A DNA stretch of 64,000 nucleotides from JAVJSU01 sp040219275 (GCA_040219275.1 JAVJSU010000032.1:1-64000); one strand, 5' to 3'; counted from the stretch's first letter, positions 9,163 to 18,430 are shown. Translations and numbers: made by a program. The notes: generated by a model from the sequence alone, not told the origin.

Positions 9163-9598
9163 TGTTGGTATTATGCCAGCGCATCACCTTGATTTCCGGC
9201 TCATCGTTGCGTAGATGATGCAACAGGTTAAGCGCATCTTCTCTGCTGGAGCCAAGTCGAAGCCCGTGTGTAAATTGCGGAAAACGGTTCAAGATAATGG
9301 AGCCGAGACTGCTTAAAAATGAGCCGGGTTGGATGAGCACGATGTAAGTATCATGTCTTGAGCCGTCTGCATGGGTGTTTAGCTGGTAGGCGGCATAAAA
9401 GGCATGAACGAGGATTTGCTCCGGTAAGGGATAGGCGTTTGAAAAGTCTGCGATGAAATCAATTGTTTGTTGATCGCTGGACATGAGTTTCTTCTGTTCG
9501 GCGATTGCATCATAGAATTCTACCCATGTCCACGGGGCGACGAACTCCCACAGCACAATTGTCTTTTCAGAGTTTTGCCAATTGATGTTGATTGCCAC
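9128..9598 (-). CDS. hypothetical protein, STAS/SpoIIAA-like fold possible
   Basis: A 156-residue soluble protein. The N-terminus (INWQNSEKTIVLWEF, then APWTWVEFYDA) is a pattern I recognise from uncharacterised proteins repeated in Anaerolineae genomes. The alternation of a beta hairpin, helix, strand (TIDFIADFS) and helices resembles a STAS-like domain. Function unknown. The only start available is GTG at 9598, supported by an AGGAAA box six to seven bases upstream. The last 35 bases overlap the 3' end of rdgB, tail to tail. Confidence 0.65.
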   Translation of the reverse strand: MAININWQNSEKTIVLWEFVAPWTWVEFYDAIAEQKKLMSSDQQTIDFIADFSNAYPLPEQILVHAFYAAYQLNTHADGSRHDTYIVLIQPGSFLSSLGSIILNRFPQFTHGLRLGSSREDALNLLHHLRNDEPEIKVMRWHNTNINAPLADSMSL

Positions 9599-9839
9599 GT
9601 TGTTTTCCTAACGTTCACATGATATATCTTGATTCTAAGCCACGTATCCCTTAATAAAAAGTAATTTTCCGAAAAATATCGTAAATTTACAATGAATTTA
9701 CAATTGATTATATTCGTGTCTTAACTTGTGAGAAATAGTACTTTCGGTCAAATCAGCATCAATGTGCGGTGAAAGTTGAGGTTAAGCGGGGTTCAGCCTG
9801 TGCAGAAGGTGTTGTTAGGAGGATTGTTTGCGACTCCAC

Positions 9840-10448
9840 TTATACAGGTGTATTAGGCTCGTCATCTTCCGGCGCATCGCGGTCAAGATCGCTAAAGTCG
9901 ATGTCATCAAGGCTGAATTTGAAGTTGTAATCGTCGTCCTCAGCACCGCCCTTATGCTCAGGGGAATCCGAAGACCGATCAGCTAGCTCCACCTCAATGT
10001 TCTGGATGACTTCCAACGGTGACGAACTACCGAAAATCACCTGCATCAAGCCCGGCAAATAGCGATCCATGATGATGACATTGGCATACACCATCTGCTT
10101 GATAAGCGCGAAGGAGAGATCATCGCCTTCTACGTCGATGCTGGTTTTATAGCGGACTTCCCCATCAACGTAGTCCATTTCAAAATTGCCGATAATCATG
10201 CCATAGTTGGCGCGGGTGATGAATTCCGAGGTGTGTAAACGGCGTTCTTCGGGAACATTCATCGGGCAAATGGAATAGAAGACAAATTGTTGTTGTTCTT
10301 CCCGCGCCTGTGCATAGCACATCCATTTGCCACTTTTCCCCGTGAAGGACATGCTCAACACGGGAATATCTTCCATCGGGTGAAAGCTCCAATCGTCTTC
10401 CTCAAAGAAAGCGATCATTGATGTATATAGCGGACCGACTTTATTCAT
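9840..10448 (-). CDS. YbjN-domain protein with acidic tail
   Basis: A 202-residue protein. Residues about 5-150 match the YbjN/type III secretion chaperone-like fold (FFEEDDWSFHP, LSMSFTGKSGKW, FVFYSICP, RANYGMIIGNFEMDY, GEVRYKTSIDVEG). YbjN-like proteins are small cytoplasmic proteins linked to motility or stress regulation, with no known catalysis. The last 45 residues are very acidic. The open frame runs on to 10706, but that extension reads the upstream 74-residue gene out of frame. The true start is the ATG at 10448, eight bases after the stop of that gene. Confidence 0.78.
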   Translation of the reverse strand: MNKVGPLYTSMIAFFEEDDWSFHPMEDIPVLSMSFTGKSGKWMCYAQAREEQQQFVFYSICPMNVPEERRLHTSEFITRANYGMIIGNFEMDYVDGEVRYKTSIDVEGDDLSFALIKQMVYANVIIMDRYLPGLMQVIFGSSSPLEVIQNIEVELADRSSDSPEHKGGAEDDDYNFKFSLDDIDFSDLDRDAPEDDEPNTPV

Positions 10449-10455
10449 TAGTGCT

Positions 10456-10680
10456 TTATCGTCCTGTTGCCGGATCGTCGTCCATGGTCGCGCTGTTTGC
10501 CTCGCCCTCAGAAGGAACGGGATACATGCCGGTGGTCGCGCCGTGTTCTTCAAAATATTCCGGCAAGGTGGTCGGCTTGGCTGATTCTCGCTTAAGTTGT
10601 GGTTCTTTTGCTTCCGGACGTTTGAAAGTTCCTGATTCAGTGACGGTTGATTGACTATTCGTCTTTTGCTTATCAGGCAT
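10456..10680 (-). CDS. hypothetical small hydrophilic protein
   Basis: A 74-residue charged protein rich in Lys, Glu, Pro, Thr and Ser with no helix- or sheet-forming core. It is probably disordered, and no family is recognised. It precedes the YbjN-like gene by seven bases on the same strand, so the two are likely co-transcribed and translationally coupled. A small Tyr-Phe-Glu motif (PEYFEEHG) in mid-sequence is the only ordered-looking part. The ATG has a weak upstream site. Confidence 0.55.
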   Translation of the reverse strand: MPDKQKTNSQSTVTESGTFKRPEAKEPQLKRESAKPTTLPEYFEEHGATTGMYPVPSEGEANSATMDDDPATGR

Positions 10681-10909
10681 AGTTGGTCATCTTTCATCAT
10701 TAGCATTACAGATGTTCACACATTGTTATCTTACAGGATTTCTGAGGTTTTACGCAATCACCACCTTAACCCTTCCGACTTTCTCATGGATAAATGACCA
10801 TCAGCTTATCAAACCTTCGCATTTTCCTTAACTGCTTCCCATTCCTGACAGGAGATGTCAGGGATCGCGTTTTATGATGCGGATAACAATAAACAAGGAG
10901 CAATTGACG

Positions 10910-11539
10910 ATGACCAATCTCGACATGAAGAAAACCCTCAAACATCTGTACGCGCCCTCAGCGAAAGACGTAAGTGTGGTTGATATTCCGCCCATGCACT
11001 ACCTGATGATTGATGGCGAAGGCAATCCCAACAGTGCACCGCGCTACGCACAAGCGGTTGAAGCCCTGTATGGTCTGGCATATACCATCCGCGCCATTCG
11101 CAAAAACGCAGGCGAGACCTTTACGGTGATGCCACTGGAAGGCTTATGGGCGCTCAAAGGCAAACACAACCCGGAAATCAACCTGACGGAAGCCGATAAA
11201 GACAGCTTTGTGTGGACATTGATGGTTCTGCAACCGGAGAGCATCACGCCTGAAATCGTCGAACAGGCACGGGCAATCGTCAATAAGAAGAAAGACTCGC
11301 CGGAACTCGTAAATGAAGTGCGCTTCGAGCAGTATCACGAAGGGGAAGCCGTGCAGATCATGCACATTGGCTCGTATAATGACGAAGGTCCAAATGTCGC
11401 CAGACTGCACGCACACATCACCGACAACGGGTGGAAATTTGGCGATAATCTTCATCATGAAATCTACCTGAACGATCCACGCAAAGTCGCGGCGGAAAAA
11501 CTCAAAACGGTGATCCGTCAGCCCTTTACACGGAGCTAG
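10910..11539 (+). CDS. GyrI-like small-molecule-binding domain protein
   Basis: A 209-residue protein of the GyrI-like/SOUL-type effector-binding superfamily. It shows an N-terminal LKHLYAPSAKDVSVVDIPPM, a central MIDGEG.P..A segment, and a C-terminal EGEAVQIMHIGSYNDEGP followed by a helix and strand. Proteins of this type bind small molecules, and this copy lacks an attached DNA-binding domain. The start at ATG 10910 has AAGGAG nine bases upstream. The frame extends farther, but the upstream residues are not conserved-looking. Confidence 0.82.
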   Translation: MTNLDMKKTLKHLYAPSAKDVSVVDIPPMHYLMIDGEGNPNSAPRYAQAVEALYGLAYTIRAIRKNAGETFTVMPLEGLWALKGKHNPEINLTEADKDSFVWTLMVLQPESITPEIVEQARAIVNKKKDSPELVNEVRFEQYHEGEAVQIMHIGSYNDEGPNVARLHAHITDNGWKFGDNLHHEIYLNDPRKVAAEKLKTVIRQPFTRS

Positions 11540-11678
11540 ATAAACTGACTGCCAGACACATGAGCAAATAAATCAAGGGTTGGGGCGCGGATTGAGTGCT
11601 AGGATGGTCTTAGCGCCAACTTTACTCATAGCGCATTCAAATTTTTCTTGAGCGGAATTCATAAGGGAGCTAAATTCT

Positions 11679-12776
11679 ATGAAGCAAATTTTACGGCTGT
11701 TGTGTCTGGTGAGTCTTGTCTTTGCGGTTGGTATGGTGTCTCTGGCACAGGACGACTCGGATGCGGATGTGAGCGACCTGCTTGGCGAATATGTTGAAGA
11801 TGGCGAACCGGGCGTGGTCGTCTATATGCGTCTCGGTGAAGACGAATGGATCGGCGTGGGTGGGCTGGCAAATCTCGATACAGAAGAGGCAGTCATGACA
11901 GATGATCTGTTCCGCATTGCCAGTGCAACCAAGCCATTTGTCGCCACGGTTGTCCTACAATTGGCGGAAAACGGCGATATTGATCTGGACGCGCCGATTG
12001 CCGATTATGTTCCGGCGGAAGTCGCAGAGGGACTCATCAACATTGACACTGCGACCATCCGCCAGATGCTCCAGATGACGAGTGGCATTTTTAACTACAC
12101 GGAAAGCGATGCCTTCAACGATGCGGTAGACGCTGACCCCTCGTATCAATGGACGGCGGCAGAAACGCTCGGCTTTGTGGTCGATGAAGACCCCTACTTT
12201 GAACCGAGCGAAGGCTACTATTACAGCAATAGCAATTACAATCTGGCGCAGATCGTCATTGAAACCGTCACCGGAAACAGCCTCGCGGTTGAACTCGAAG
12301 CCCGCATTTTCGCTCCGGTGGGGATGGATGCCTGCTATCTGGAAACGCCGGATCGTTTCGCACAGGGGATCGTGCGCGGCTATCAACTCGGTGATGGCGA
12401 CGGTTACGAAGATGTGACCGAATACAACGACGGCACAGGGCTGGGTGATGGTGGAATCGTCTGTAATGCGACAGACCTTGCGAAGTTCCTGCCCGCATTA
12501 GCCAACGGGGACTTACTCGGCGAGGCGATGCTGGCGGAAATGCTTAACACGGTGGACGATGGCGAAGGTGGCGCTTATGGCTTAGGCATCGGCTACGACG
12601 AGAGCGATTATGGCACGATGGTAGGGCATGATGGCGCGAGTAGTGGCTTTCAATCCAGTATGGTCTATTTCCCCGACGACGATGCGGTTGTGATCGTACT
12701 GACCAACAACATGGACTCGGAAATCATCGAAGACATTGCCTATGACGCGATAGATTATCTGCTGGGCGAAGGATAG
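11679..12776 (+). CDS. secreted serine hydrolase, class C beta-lactamase/PBP family
   Basis: A 365-residue exported enzyme with a signal peptide ending SLAQ at about residue 24. It has the three class C motifs: SATK (Ser82-Lys85, nucleophile and general base), YSN in the central region, and HDGAS as the third motif in place of KTG. Members include D-aminopeptidases, esterases and penicillin-binding proteins, so the substrate cannot be set from sequence. It is strongly acidic. AAGGGAG lies upstream of the ATG. Single-gene unit. Confidence 0.9.
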   Translation: MKQILRLLCLVSLVFAVGMVSLAQDDSDADVSDLLGEYVEDGEPGVVVYMRLGEDEWIGVGGLANLDTEEAVMTDDLFRIASATKPFVATVVLQLAENGDIDLDAPIADYVPAEVAEGLINIDTATIRQMLQMTSGIFNYTESDAFNDAVDADPSYQWTAAETLGFVVDEDPYFEPSEGYYYSNSNYNLAQIVIETVTGNSLAVELEARIFAPVGMDACYLETPDRFAQGIVRGYQLGDGDGYEDVTEYNDGTGLGDGGIVCNATDLAKFLPALANGDLLGEAMLAEMLNTVDDGEGGAYGLGIGYDESDYGTMVGHDGASSGFQSSMVYFPDDDAVVIVLTNNMDSEIIEDIAYDAIDYLLGEG

Positions 12777-12834
12777 ACAGACGTATATCTTTAGAAACGA
12801 TGGGGCGGGCGACTGTGCTTGTCCCCGTCTATGA

Positions 12835-13413
12835 TTATTTTTCTAGTTCGACCTTGTTGTAAATTTCACTGAGCTTGAGCGTGCAGTGAATCGGCGGGAT
12901 TTCAAGCACACTTTCTAAGCCACTCACCCGTGTATACAACCAATCCGCTGAATCAGCCTGCCGTAGATAACGCTCGATTTTGGCTTCCGTTTGCGAAATC
13001 ATCACATAGGCTTGCACACTCTCAATACGTGTGTATTCGTCGAGCTTGTCATTACGATCAATCAACGCCGTGCTTTCTGAAAGAATCTCGATCACCACAA
13101 CGGGATTTGTGATCGTATCATTGCGTTTAAGAACGAATTCCGGCGTTCCACAGATCACCATGACATCCGGGTAACGATAATGATGTTTGGAATCAACTTT
13201 AAGGCGTAGATCATTCGACGTGACGTGGCACTCTGTATCCGCTAATTGCACATTCAGCGTGGTGCTGGTGTTCACGCAGATCAAATTATGCACCCAACTC
13301 GCGCCGGTCATGGCGATAATCTTGCCGTCTGCGAATTCGTGCTTTTCCGCGCTCTCCTGCTCAAACGCGAGATATTCCGCTTCTGTCCACAAGTCCTGCG
13401 AGGGTAGCGCCAT
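12835..13413 (-). CDS. Uma2 family (DUF820) putative restriction-fold endonuclease
   Basis: A 192-residue protein of the Uma2/DUF820 family, which has a PD-(D/E)XK nuclease fold and is common in multicellular or filamentous bacteria. The family motifs are visible: TEAEYLAFE at the start, HEFADGKIIAMTGAS, and YPDVMV followed by VVVIEILSEST and DRNDKLDEYT. The Asp of YPD and the Glu of VIEI are the likely metal-binding residues. The biological role is unknown. AAGGAT lies eight bases before the ATG. The family usually occurs in many copies per genome, and only one is in this window. Confidence 0.9.
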   Translation of the reverse strand: MALPSQDLWTEAEYLAFEQESAEKHEFADGKIIAMTGASWVHNLICVNTSTTLNVQLADTECHVTSNDLRLKVDSKHHYRYPDVMVICGTPEFVLKRNDTITNPVVVIEILSESTALIDRNDKLDEYTRIESVQAYVMISQTEAKIERYLRQADSADWLYTRVSGLESVLEIPPIHCTLKLSEIYNKVELEK

Positions 13414-13574
13414 CGGTTAATCCTTACTCACCAATTGAGTCATCATAGTATAGCATTTCTCGCCGTTTTTGTGGACGATTCACCACCTATGGCAGACACC
13501 AAGATCCGAATTTTGACCTTTTATGAACCTTTGTGTATACTTCTGGATATTCCTTCCATAAATCGAGACCAAAC

Positions 13575-14132
13575 ATGACCGAAAACATCTGGCAGGGCGA
13601 GAAAGTCCGTCTGCGCGGCGTTGAACCGGAGGACTGGCAATATCATTTTGACTGGGATCAGGATACGGGTAGTGCGCGCTATTCCTCGTATGTGTGGTTT
13701 CCACAATCCAGAGTCGCCACCAGAGAATGGGCGGAAGCAGAAGCAAAAAAGCGCCCTACTGATGACAATGTGCGGATGCAGATCGAAACCCTCGCGGGCG
13801 AATTCGCCGGGACGATCAACAGCCACAATTGTGATCGGCGCACGGGGACGTTCAGCTATGGTCTGGCGATTTATCCCGAACAACGGCGCAAAGGCTACGC
13901 GGCAGAAGCGATTACCCTGCTGATGCGTTACTTCTTCGACGAATTGCGCTATCAAAAATGCACGATAGAAGTCTATAGCTTCAACACCGGTTCGGCGAAA
14001 CTCCACGAGTCGCTCGGCTTCACGTTAGAAGGTCGGCTGAGGCGCATGATCTATACAGACGGCAAATTCCACGACGCGCTGTACTATGGCATGACCGTCG
14101 AAGAATTTAACGAACGCCACAAGCCGTCATAA
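13575..14132 (+). CDS. GNAT family N-acetyltransferase
   Basis: A 185-residue acetyltransferase of the RimJ/RimL type. It has an N-terminal KVRLRGVEPEDW, a substrate region, the acetyl-CoA loop with RRKGYAAEAI, and a last strand with NTGSAKLHESLGF followed by EGRLR. The acetyl group goes from acetyl-CoA to an amine on an unknown substrate. ATG 13575 gives the standard start. A GTG at 13533 is also in frame but adds non-conserved residues. Confidence 0.88.
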   Translation: MTENIWQGEKVRLRGVEPEDWQYHFDWDQDTGSARYSSYVWFPQSRVATREWAEAEAKKRPTDDNVRMQIETLAGEFAGTINSHNCDRRTGTFSYGLAIYPEQRRKGYAAEAITLLMRYFFDELRYQKCTIEVYSFNTGSAKLHESLGFTLEGRLRRMIYTDGKFHDALYYGMTVEEFNERHKPS

Positions 14133-14248
14133 TCTGGTTCGAGTTAAGTTGTTTTTCAGTCAGTATTAAAGAGTCCTAACGGTTCTTGCCTTACAATAAG
14201 CATTGTGATTACATCAATTTTGTATTGTGTTTATTGGCAGAGGCAAGA

Positions 14249-15550
14249 ATGAAACGATTTAGACTAAGTTTAGTCATTGGCTTTTTTACGGTGTGTATGC
14301 TGGCATGGTCACCACAAATCACACAGGCATCAGCGGGATTTGGCGGTGCGGCGCAATTTACCTGTGCTGATTCTGAAGGGCAGGTTTCAGCATCTGGCGC
14401 GGCGCGGGTTAGTGCGGGTGGCTCAACAATTTATGCAGGGTATCGGCAGGTATCAGGCAATAACCAGAACCCGATCATGCGGAGCTTCGGCGCGAATAAC
14501 TGGTGTCGTGAAGATTATGAAACATCCAGCGATGACGGACGCGCTTACGGTTTATGGTGGGATGGCGGCACGCTCTATGGGGTGTTTAGCGCAACCGGCA
14601 CCGGAAGCGGACAAAATTACAACGTCTGGACAGGTGGCGGCTGGCTAAATTCATATGGTGCGGGCGGTGGACCCAGAGTAGCGATTATTCTGCGACTTAA
14701 TCCGGCGGATGGTTCACCCATTGGCGGTACATACATCAGCGCCCGCCTGAGCAATGGCAATAGTAATAGTGTGACGGTCAACCAGTTACAGTTTAATGGT
14801 GGTTCATTACTCGTCGGCATTGAATCTGCATTTTCGCCGCGCAACACAGATCGAAGCGCCATGAGTTGCACCAATTACCCGCTGACGTGGACGCTCGAAT
14901 TATCCAGCAATCTTGGCTCTGCAATCGGATCAGCCGCCAGCAACTGCACATCATCTTCCCCACCACCGAGCATCACATTTGGCGTTGGTGGTGCTTCTGG
15001 TGTTGTAGGTGGTGCTTTCATCGATGGACGCTTGAATGCGCGTGACATCGCCCCGCCGATTGCGATTTATTGCAACGCACAGGGAATCGCCGTCTACGCA
15101 GTGAGTCCCATCAATTCGCGTGGCACATTGGCGTTTATTGCCTCCATCTCGCAGATCAACACGGGTGTGGCGCAAATGCGACAAACGGGCAGATATGCGA
15201 CGGTGGCTTCTGGCGATGGCGCGACCCTCTATGCGCTGACCTCCAACGAATTACAGGTCAATAAATTCCAGATCAACGGCACACTCTATGAATTCGTCTT
15301 CCCGCTTGATGCCTGTGACAGCATTTTTGAGACGACCTCTGTTGGAACACCCACAACGACAACCACTGTCACCAACCCGCCACCCATCAATCTTGATGGC
15401 GCTGGCGTGCATGTGGTACAAGCCGGCGAAACACTGTATCGCATCGCCTTGCGCTATGGGCTGACCTATCCTTATCTAGCACAGATCAATGGTATCGCAC
15501 CGCCGTATACGATCTATGCGGGGCAAACGCTCGTCATTCCGGCGAACTAA
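14249..15550 (+). CDS. secreted protein with C-terminal LysM domain
   Basis: A 433-residue exported protein with a signal peptide ending TQAS. A Gly/Asn/Ser-rich region fills about residues 30-265. Residues about 268-357 form a domain shared with two other proteins of this window (YCNAQGIAVYAV through YEFVFPLDAC). A short Thr/Pro linker leads to a LysM at about 384-433 (HVVQAGETLYRIALRYGL and GQTLVIP). LysM binds peptidoglycan or chitin-like sugars, so the protein is probably wall- or glycan-attached. An AGAGG box precedes ATG 14249. The longer frame from 14186 lacks a signal peptide start. Confidence 0.9.
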   Translation: MKRFRLSLVIGFFTVCMLAWSPQITQASAGFGGAAQFTCADSEGQVSASGAARVSAGGSTIYAGYRQVSGNNQNPIMRSFGANNWCREDYETSSDDGRAYGLWWDGGTLYGVFSATGTGSGQNYNVWTGGGWLNSYGAGGGPRVAIILRLNPADGSPIGGTYISARLSNGNSNSVTVNQLQFNGGSLLVGIESAFSPRNTDRSAMSCTNYPLTWTLELSSNLGSAIGSAASNCTSSSPPPSITFGVGGASGVVGGAFIDGRLNARDIAPPIAIYCNAQGIAVYAVSPINSRGTLAFIASISQINTGVAQMRQTGRYATVASGDGATLYALTSNELQVNKFQINGTLYEFVFPLDACDSIFETTSVGTPTTTTTVTNPPPINLDGAGVHVVQAGETLYRIALRYGLTYPYLAQINGIAPPYTIYAGQTLVIPAN

Positions 15551-15572
15551 TCGCGCTCTTTTAAATTCAGAG

Positions 15573-15610
15573 CGGGACGGATAGTCAAATTTGGCGATCC
15601 GTCCCGTTTT
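15573..15610 (+). terminator. rho-independent terminator of the LysM gene
   Basis: Stem CGGGACGGAT/ATCCGTCCCG with a 14-base loop, then TTTT, 22 bases after the stop. Ends the plus-strand unit just before a convergent gene. Confidence 0.88.
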
Positions 15611-15618
15611 GATTTGCG

Positions 15619-16479
15619 CTAGTCGTCCATCATGCTTTCCGCGATGGCAACGAGGTCTTCTGGTTGAATGGGATCAGTTGAAACCAGTTTAATCTCATAA
15701 AGAAACGTTGCGTCCTGCCAGCGTAGATGGTAAATCGGAAAATCACTACGCCAGAAGTAATCCTTTGCGCCTTCAGTTAAATGATCCCCAGTCACCCACG
15801 AGCCTTGAACAAATTCACCGATGTATTCACCAAATTCAACTTCGAGGATTTCCGCTTCAGGACCAATCAGGTTATCTTCTTCACCAAACCAGAAAATCCC
15901 GCTTGATGTTGCGTCTACGAGGGGTTGTTGCATCACACGATAATCTGGAAATTCCGTCTCCGGTGGGCTGAATCTCATAAGAATCGTGTTGCGTGATAGT
16001 ATCGTCATGCCAACTTCAAACACATAGGCGTTTCCTAAATCCGGCAATTTGATCTCAAACTCTACCGCGTCCTGTAGAGCATCAAATGTGTCGAAGTCTT
16101 CAAATTCATCTTGATCGAAGGGTATATATTCAATCGTGCGCTCGGTTTCTTCTGAACGCGGGAACAAATCATCAATGATCTCCTGTGCGAAGGCGCGGAA
16201 TTGGGGCACGCTCAAGGTGACGGCGATGAGCGCGAACAACACTATCGCCGCCGCCGCGCCCATCCGTTGCCAGCCGACCCGACGGCGTGTTTTCGGCTGA
16301 ACAGCTATAGACGTTTTGAATTGCCGTGCTAGCGCGGAGTCAAAGTTTGCGTCCAGCGTAAAACTGTTTGCCAGCGTGATAAGCTCAGTAGTCAAGGCGC
16401 TTTCGTTGCCATCGTGTGTTTGCAAATTTCCGTCAAGTTGGTCGTCAATCATGCGGTCAAGTTCGTGTGGGGTCGACAT
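15619..16479 (-). CDS. putative anti-sigma factor, single-pass membrane protein
   Basis: A 286-residue protein. A cytoplasmic N-terminal region of about 70 residues precedes one membrane helix (about residues 73-93), then an extracytoplasmic domain of about 190 residues. The N-terminus opens STPHELDRMIDDQLDG, a helix like those that bind ECF sigma factors. Its ATG directly follows the TAA of the sigma gene (TAAATG), so the pair is translationally coupled. The family is not named with certainty. The C-terminal domain, with YHLRWQDATFLYEI near its end, resembles DUF4367. It is expected to release the sigma factor on an envelope signal. Confidence 0.8.
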   Translation of the reverse strand: MSTPHELDRMIDDQLDGNLQTHDGNESALTTELITLANSFTLDANFDSALARQFKTSIAVQPKTRRRVGWQRMGAAAAIVLFALIAVTLSVPQFRAFAQEIIDDLFPRSEETERTIEYIPFDQDEFEDFDTFDALQDAVEFEIKLPDLGNAYVFEVGMTILSRNTILMRFSPPETEFPDYRVMQQPLVDATSSGIFWFGEEDNLIGPEAEILEVEFGEYIGEFVQGSWVTGDHLTEGAKDYFWRSDFPIYHLRWQDATFLYEIKLVSTDPIQPEDLVAIAESMMDD

Positions 16480-17067
16480 TTATTGGTCATCCTTTCCTAA
16501 ACGAGCGTTTAAATCCTGCACGCCACGATGCACCAGCATAGCGACTGCATCGGCGCTCTTGCCCATCACTCCGGCGATTTCCTGATTTTTGAGTCCAGCA
16601 AACAGGCGCAACGTGAGGGCTTCCCGCCGATCTTCGCTCAGGCTATTGAGGGCTTCCGCCACACGTTTTAGGCGTAGACGATTTTCTACCGTTTCTTCAA
16701 TGGGCGGTGCGTCATGCGGGAGTTGCTGGACAAGCTCAAGCGGTAATTCAGTGCGGGCGCGGCGATAATGGTCAATGATAGCGTGGCGGGCAATGCCAAT
16801 CAGCCAGTGGAGCACAGGCGAGTCTTCTCGATAGGTGGCGGCGTTTTGATAAGCTTTGAGGAAGACCTGTGCGGTGATGTCGTGTGCGTCCTGCACATGC
16901 CCCACCCGCGCCAGCACATAGCGATACATCGTGAGTTTGTGCGCCTCATAGACGGCACTAAAATCACGCGATACTGTCGTCTGCGCGTTAAGGGAATCTG
17001 CTTTGTCCTCTTGCTGGGACTGCGTCAAAAATTGTTGATAGGGCTTTCCGGTGAGTTGATCTTCCAC
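16480..17067 (-). CDS. ECF-type sigma-70 family RNA polymerase sigma factor
   Basis: A 195-residue sigma factor with region 2 at about residues 38-105 (AVYEAHKLTMYRYVLARVG, DAHDITAQVFLKAY, HWLIGIARHAIID) and region 4 at about 135-190 (LSEDRREALTLRLFAGLKNQEIAGVMG, then a recognition helix). There is no region 1 or 3, as usual for ECF sigmas. The next gene, immediately downstream, is its probable anti-sigma factor. The long N-terminal extension of about 35 residues is polar. Target promoters cannot be told from this window. Confidence 0.92.
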   Translation of the reverse strand: MEDQLTGKPYQQFLTQSQQEDKADSLNAQTTVSRDFSAVYEAHKLTMYRYVLARVGHVQDAHDITAQVFLKAYQNAATYREDSPVLHWLIGIARHAIIDHYRRARTELPLELVQQLPHDAPPIEETVENRLRLKRVAEALNSLSEDRREALTLRLFAGLKNQEIAGVMGKSADAVAMLVHRGVQDLNARLGKDDQ

Positions 17068-17243
17068 CCGTCACTCCTCAGTTAACCTCGTGTATCTATA
17101 TAGACGGTGGTGGATGAAAATTCTAACAGGCAATTTTATGGGAGGCGATTTATCCAGTAGAACGCGCTCTCATGTGTTCTTTCCTTTTCGCTTCGGGAAG
17201 ATTCAAGTACACTGGTAGAAAATAATTTACTGGAAAACCCTTT

Positions 17244-17702
17244 ATGAAGGAACATAGCAAACGCGCCTTACGCCTGCGGGATGCGGGGTATAAACTGACG
17301 AACGCCCGCCTGACCGTGCTGGACGTGCTGGAAAACCACAACGGACATATGACCTCTACCGAAGTGGTGGATGCTGTCGCCGGGGTGGATGCGTCAATCG
17401 GGCGGGCGAGTGTGTTCAGGACGTTGGATTTGCTGTCTCAGCTTGCCATTATCCGCCCCACATTTCTTGAAAGTAGCATGACCCCTACCTACGTCCTCAT
17501 GCCGGGAGGACATCACCATCATATCGTGTGTACCAATTGCAACCGCGTGATTCACTTTGAGGATTGTGGCTTAGAAATGCTGACCCATAAGTTACAGGCG
17601 CAATTTGGCGTACAGATCACCGGACATTTGCTGGAATTTTACGGGCGCTGTGAAGTATGCACGACGACTGACTCTGCGGATACAGTCACCGAAGAAGCCT
17701 GA
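17244..17702 (+). CDS. Fur family metal-responsive transcriptional regulator
   Basis: A 152-residue regulator with an N-terminal winged helix (RDAGYKLTNARLTVLDVLE, ...SIGRASVFRTLDLL) and a C-terminal dimerisation and metal domain. Metal ligands are visible in HHHH (90-93), CTNC (Cys96, Cys99), CEVC (Cys136, Cys139) and the nearby His and Asp/Glu residues. It represses genes when loaded with metal. The four cysteines give the structural zinc site seen in Fur, Zur and PerR. Which metal it senses is not decidable here. No clear Fur box was found upstream of its own start. Confidence 0.92.
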   Translation: MKEHSKRALRLRDAGYKLTNARLTVLDVLENHNGHMTSTEVVDAVAGVDASIGRASVFRTLDLLSQLAIIRPTFLESSMTPTYVLMPGGHHHHIVCTNCNRVIHFEDCGLEMLTHKLQAQFGVQITGHLLEFYGRCEVCTTTDSADTVTEEA

Positions 17703-17798
17703 TAGGTGATAATCGATACAACCCAACGCTTATTTTGACTTGTACGCTGAATACCGCGTAAAATAGCGTGTACGATAGATAATTCACGGATATGATCC

Positions 17799-18215
17799 AT
17801 GACCGACCATGCCTTAGTTCTAAATCTTTCGGATGAGTTGTACGAAATCATCAAAAAAACAGCCGAATCGAGCCGTCATTCCCTTGAAGAAGCGGCAATC
17901 GCACTTTTAGAATTGCCTTATTCATTAGCAGACTTAGAAACCGAAATTGAAAACCTCAATAGCTATTCGCATGTTCAACTGTGGGCGGTAGTCTATAAGC
18001 ATCTATCGGCTGAACAATCTGCTCGTTTACAAGTTTTGATTGATAAATCGAAAACGCCACTTTTCACGGGATCAGAAAAAACAGAACTGGATGCGTTAGT
18101 TAGTCTGGTGGATCGTTATATGCTTCTCCGTACTGAAGCACTGGTATTGCTACAAAAACGTGGATATGATATTAAATCCTATCTAAATCCTCAATGTGTC
18201 TCATTTAGCGTCTAA
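17799..18215 (+). CDS. hypothetical protein, antitoxin-like N-terminus
   Basis: A 138-residue soluble protein. The N-terminus (LVLNLSDELYEIIKKTAESSRHSLEEAA) resembles ribbon-helix-helix-like antitoxins, and the C-terminal helices end with LVDRYMLLRTEALVLLQKRGYDIKSYL. This arrangement is common in bacteria that pair it with an HNH or PIN partner, but no toxin gene lies next to it here. Function is unknown. It starts about 100 bases after the Fur-family gene, probably with its own promoter. Confidence 0.68.
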   Translation: MTDHALVLNLSDELYEIIKKTAESSRHSLEEAAIALLELPYSLADLETEIENLNSYSHVQLWAVVYKHLSAEQSARLQVLIDKSKTPLFTGSEKTELDALVSLVDRYMLLRTEALVLLQKRGYDIKSYLNPQCVSFSV

Positions 18216-18313
18216 TTTTTGAAATCTTCAACCCGTGCATCACAAATACAAGCTGAAATACGCGGTTTTGGGTGACAGATGACCTGAATTTGGGCTAAAT
18301 ATGCGATACGATA

Positions 18314-18342
18314 TTCGACTCTCGCAACGCATCTGTTATAAT
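18314..18342 (+). promoter_or_regulatory. sigma-70-type promoter for the aldolase gene
   Basis: TTCGAC at 18314 and TATAAT at 18337 are separated by exactly 17 bases. The predicted start near 18349 leaves a leader of about 165 bases before the aldolase ATG. Confidence 0.6.
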
Positions 18343-18430
18343 CTGCGTGGCACTGAGCGCCTGAATATAGGTGTTTTGTCGCCAACAATGCACTGCGCGT
18401 TTTAGGTTTGAAGTCATTCGCAAATCTTGA

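Noticed and set aside
10449..10706. N-terminal extension of the YbjN-like open frame
   Set aside because: It reads the upstream 74-residue gene in a wrong frame and has no protein-like composition, so two genes are called instead.
11580..11610. GAGTGCTA resembling half of a CIRCE element
   Set aside because: The matching TTAGCACTC arm is missing and the next gene is not a chaperone.
13521..14006. 161-residue minus-strand frame opposite the GNAT gene
   Set aside because: Shadow frame. The plus-strand protein has complete acetyltransferase motifs.
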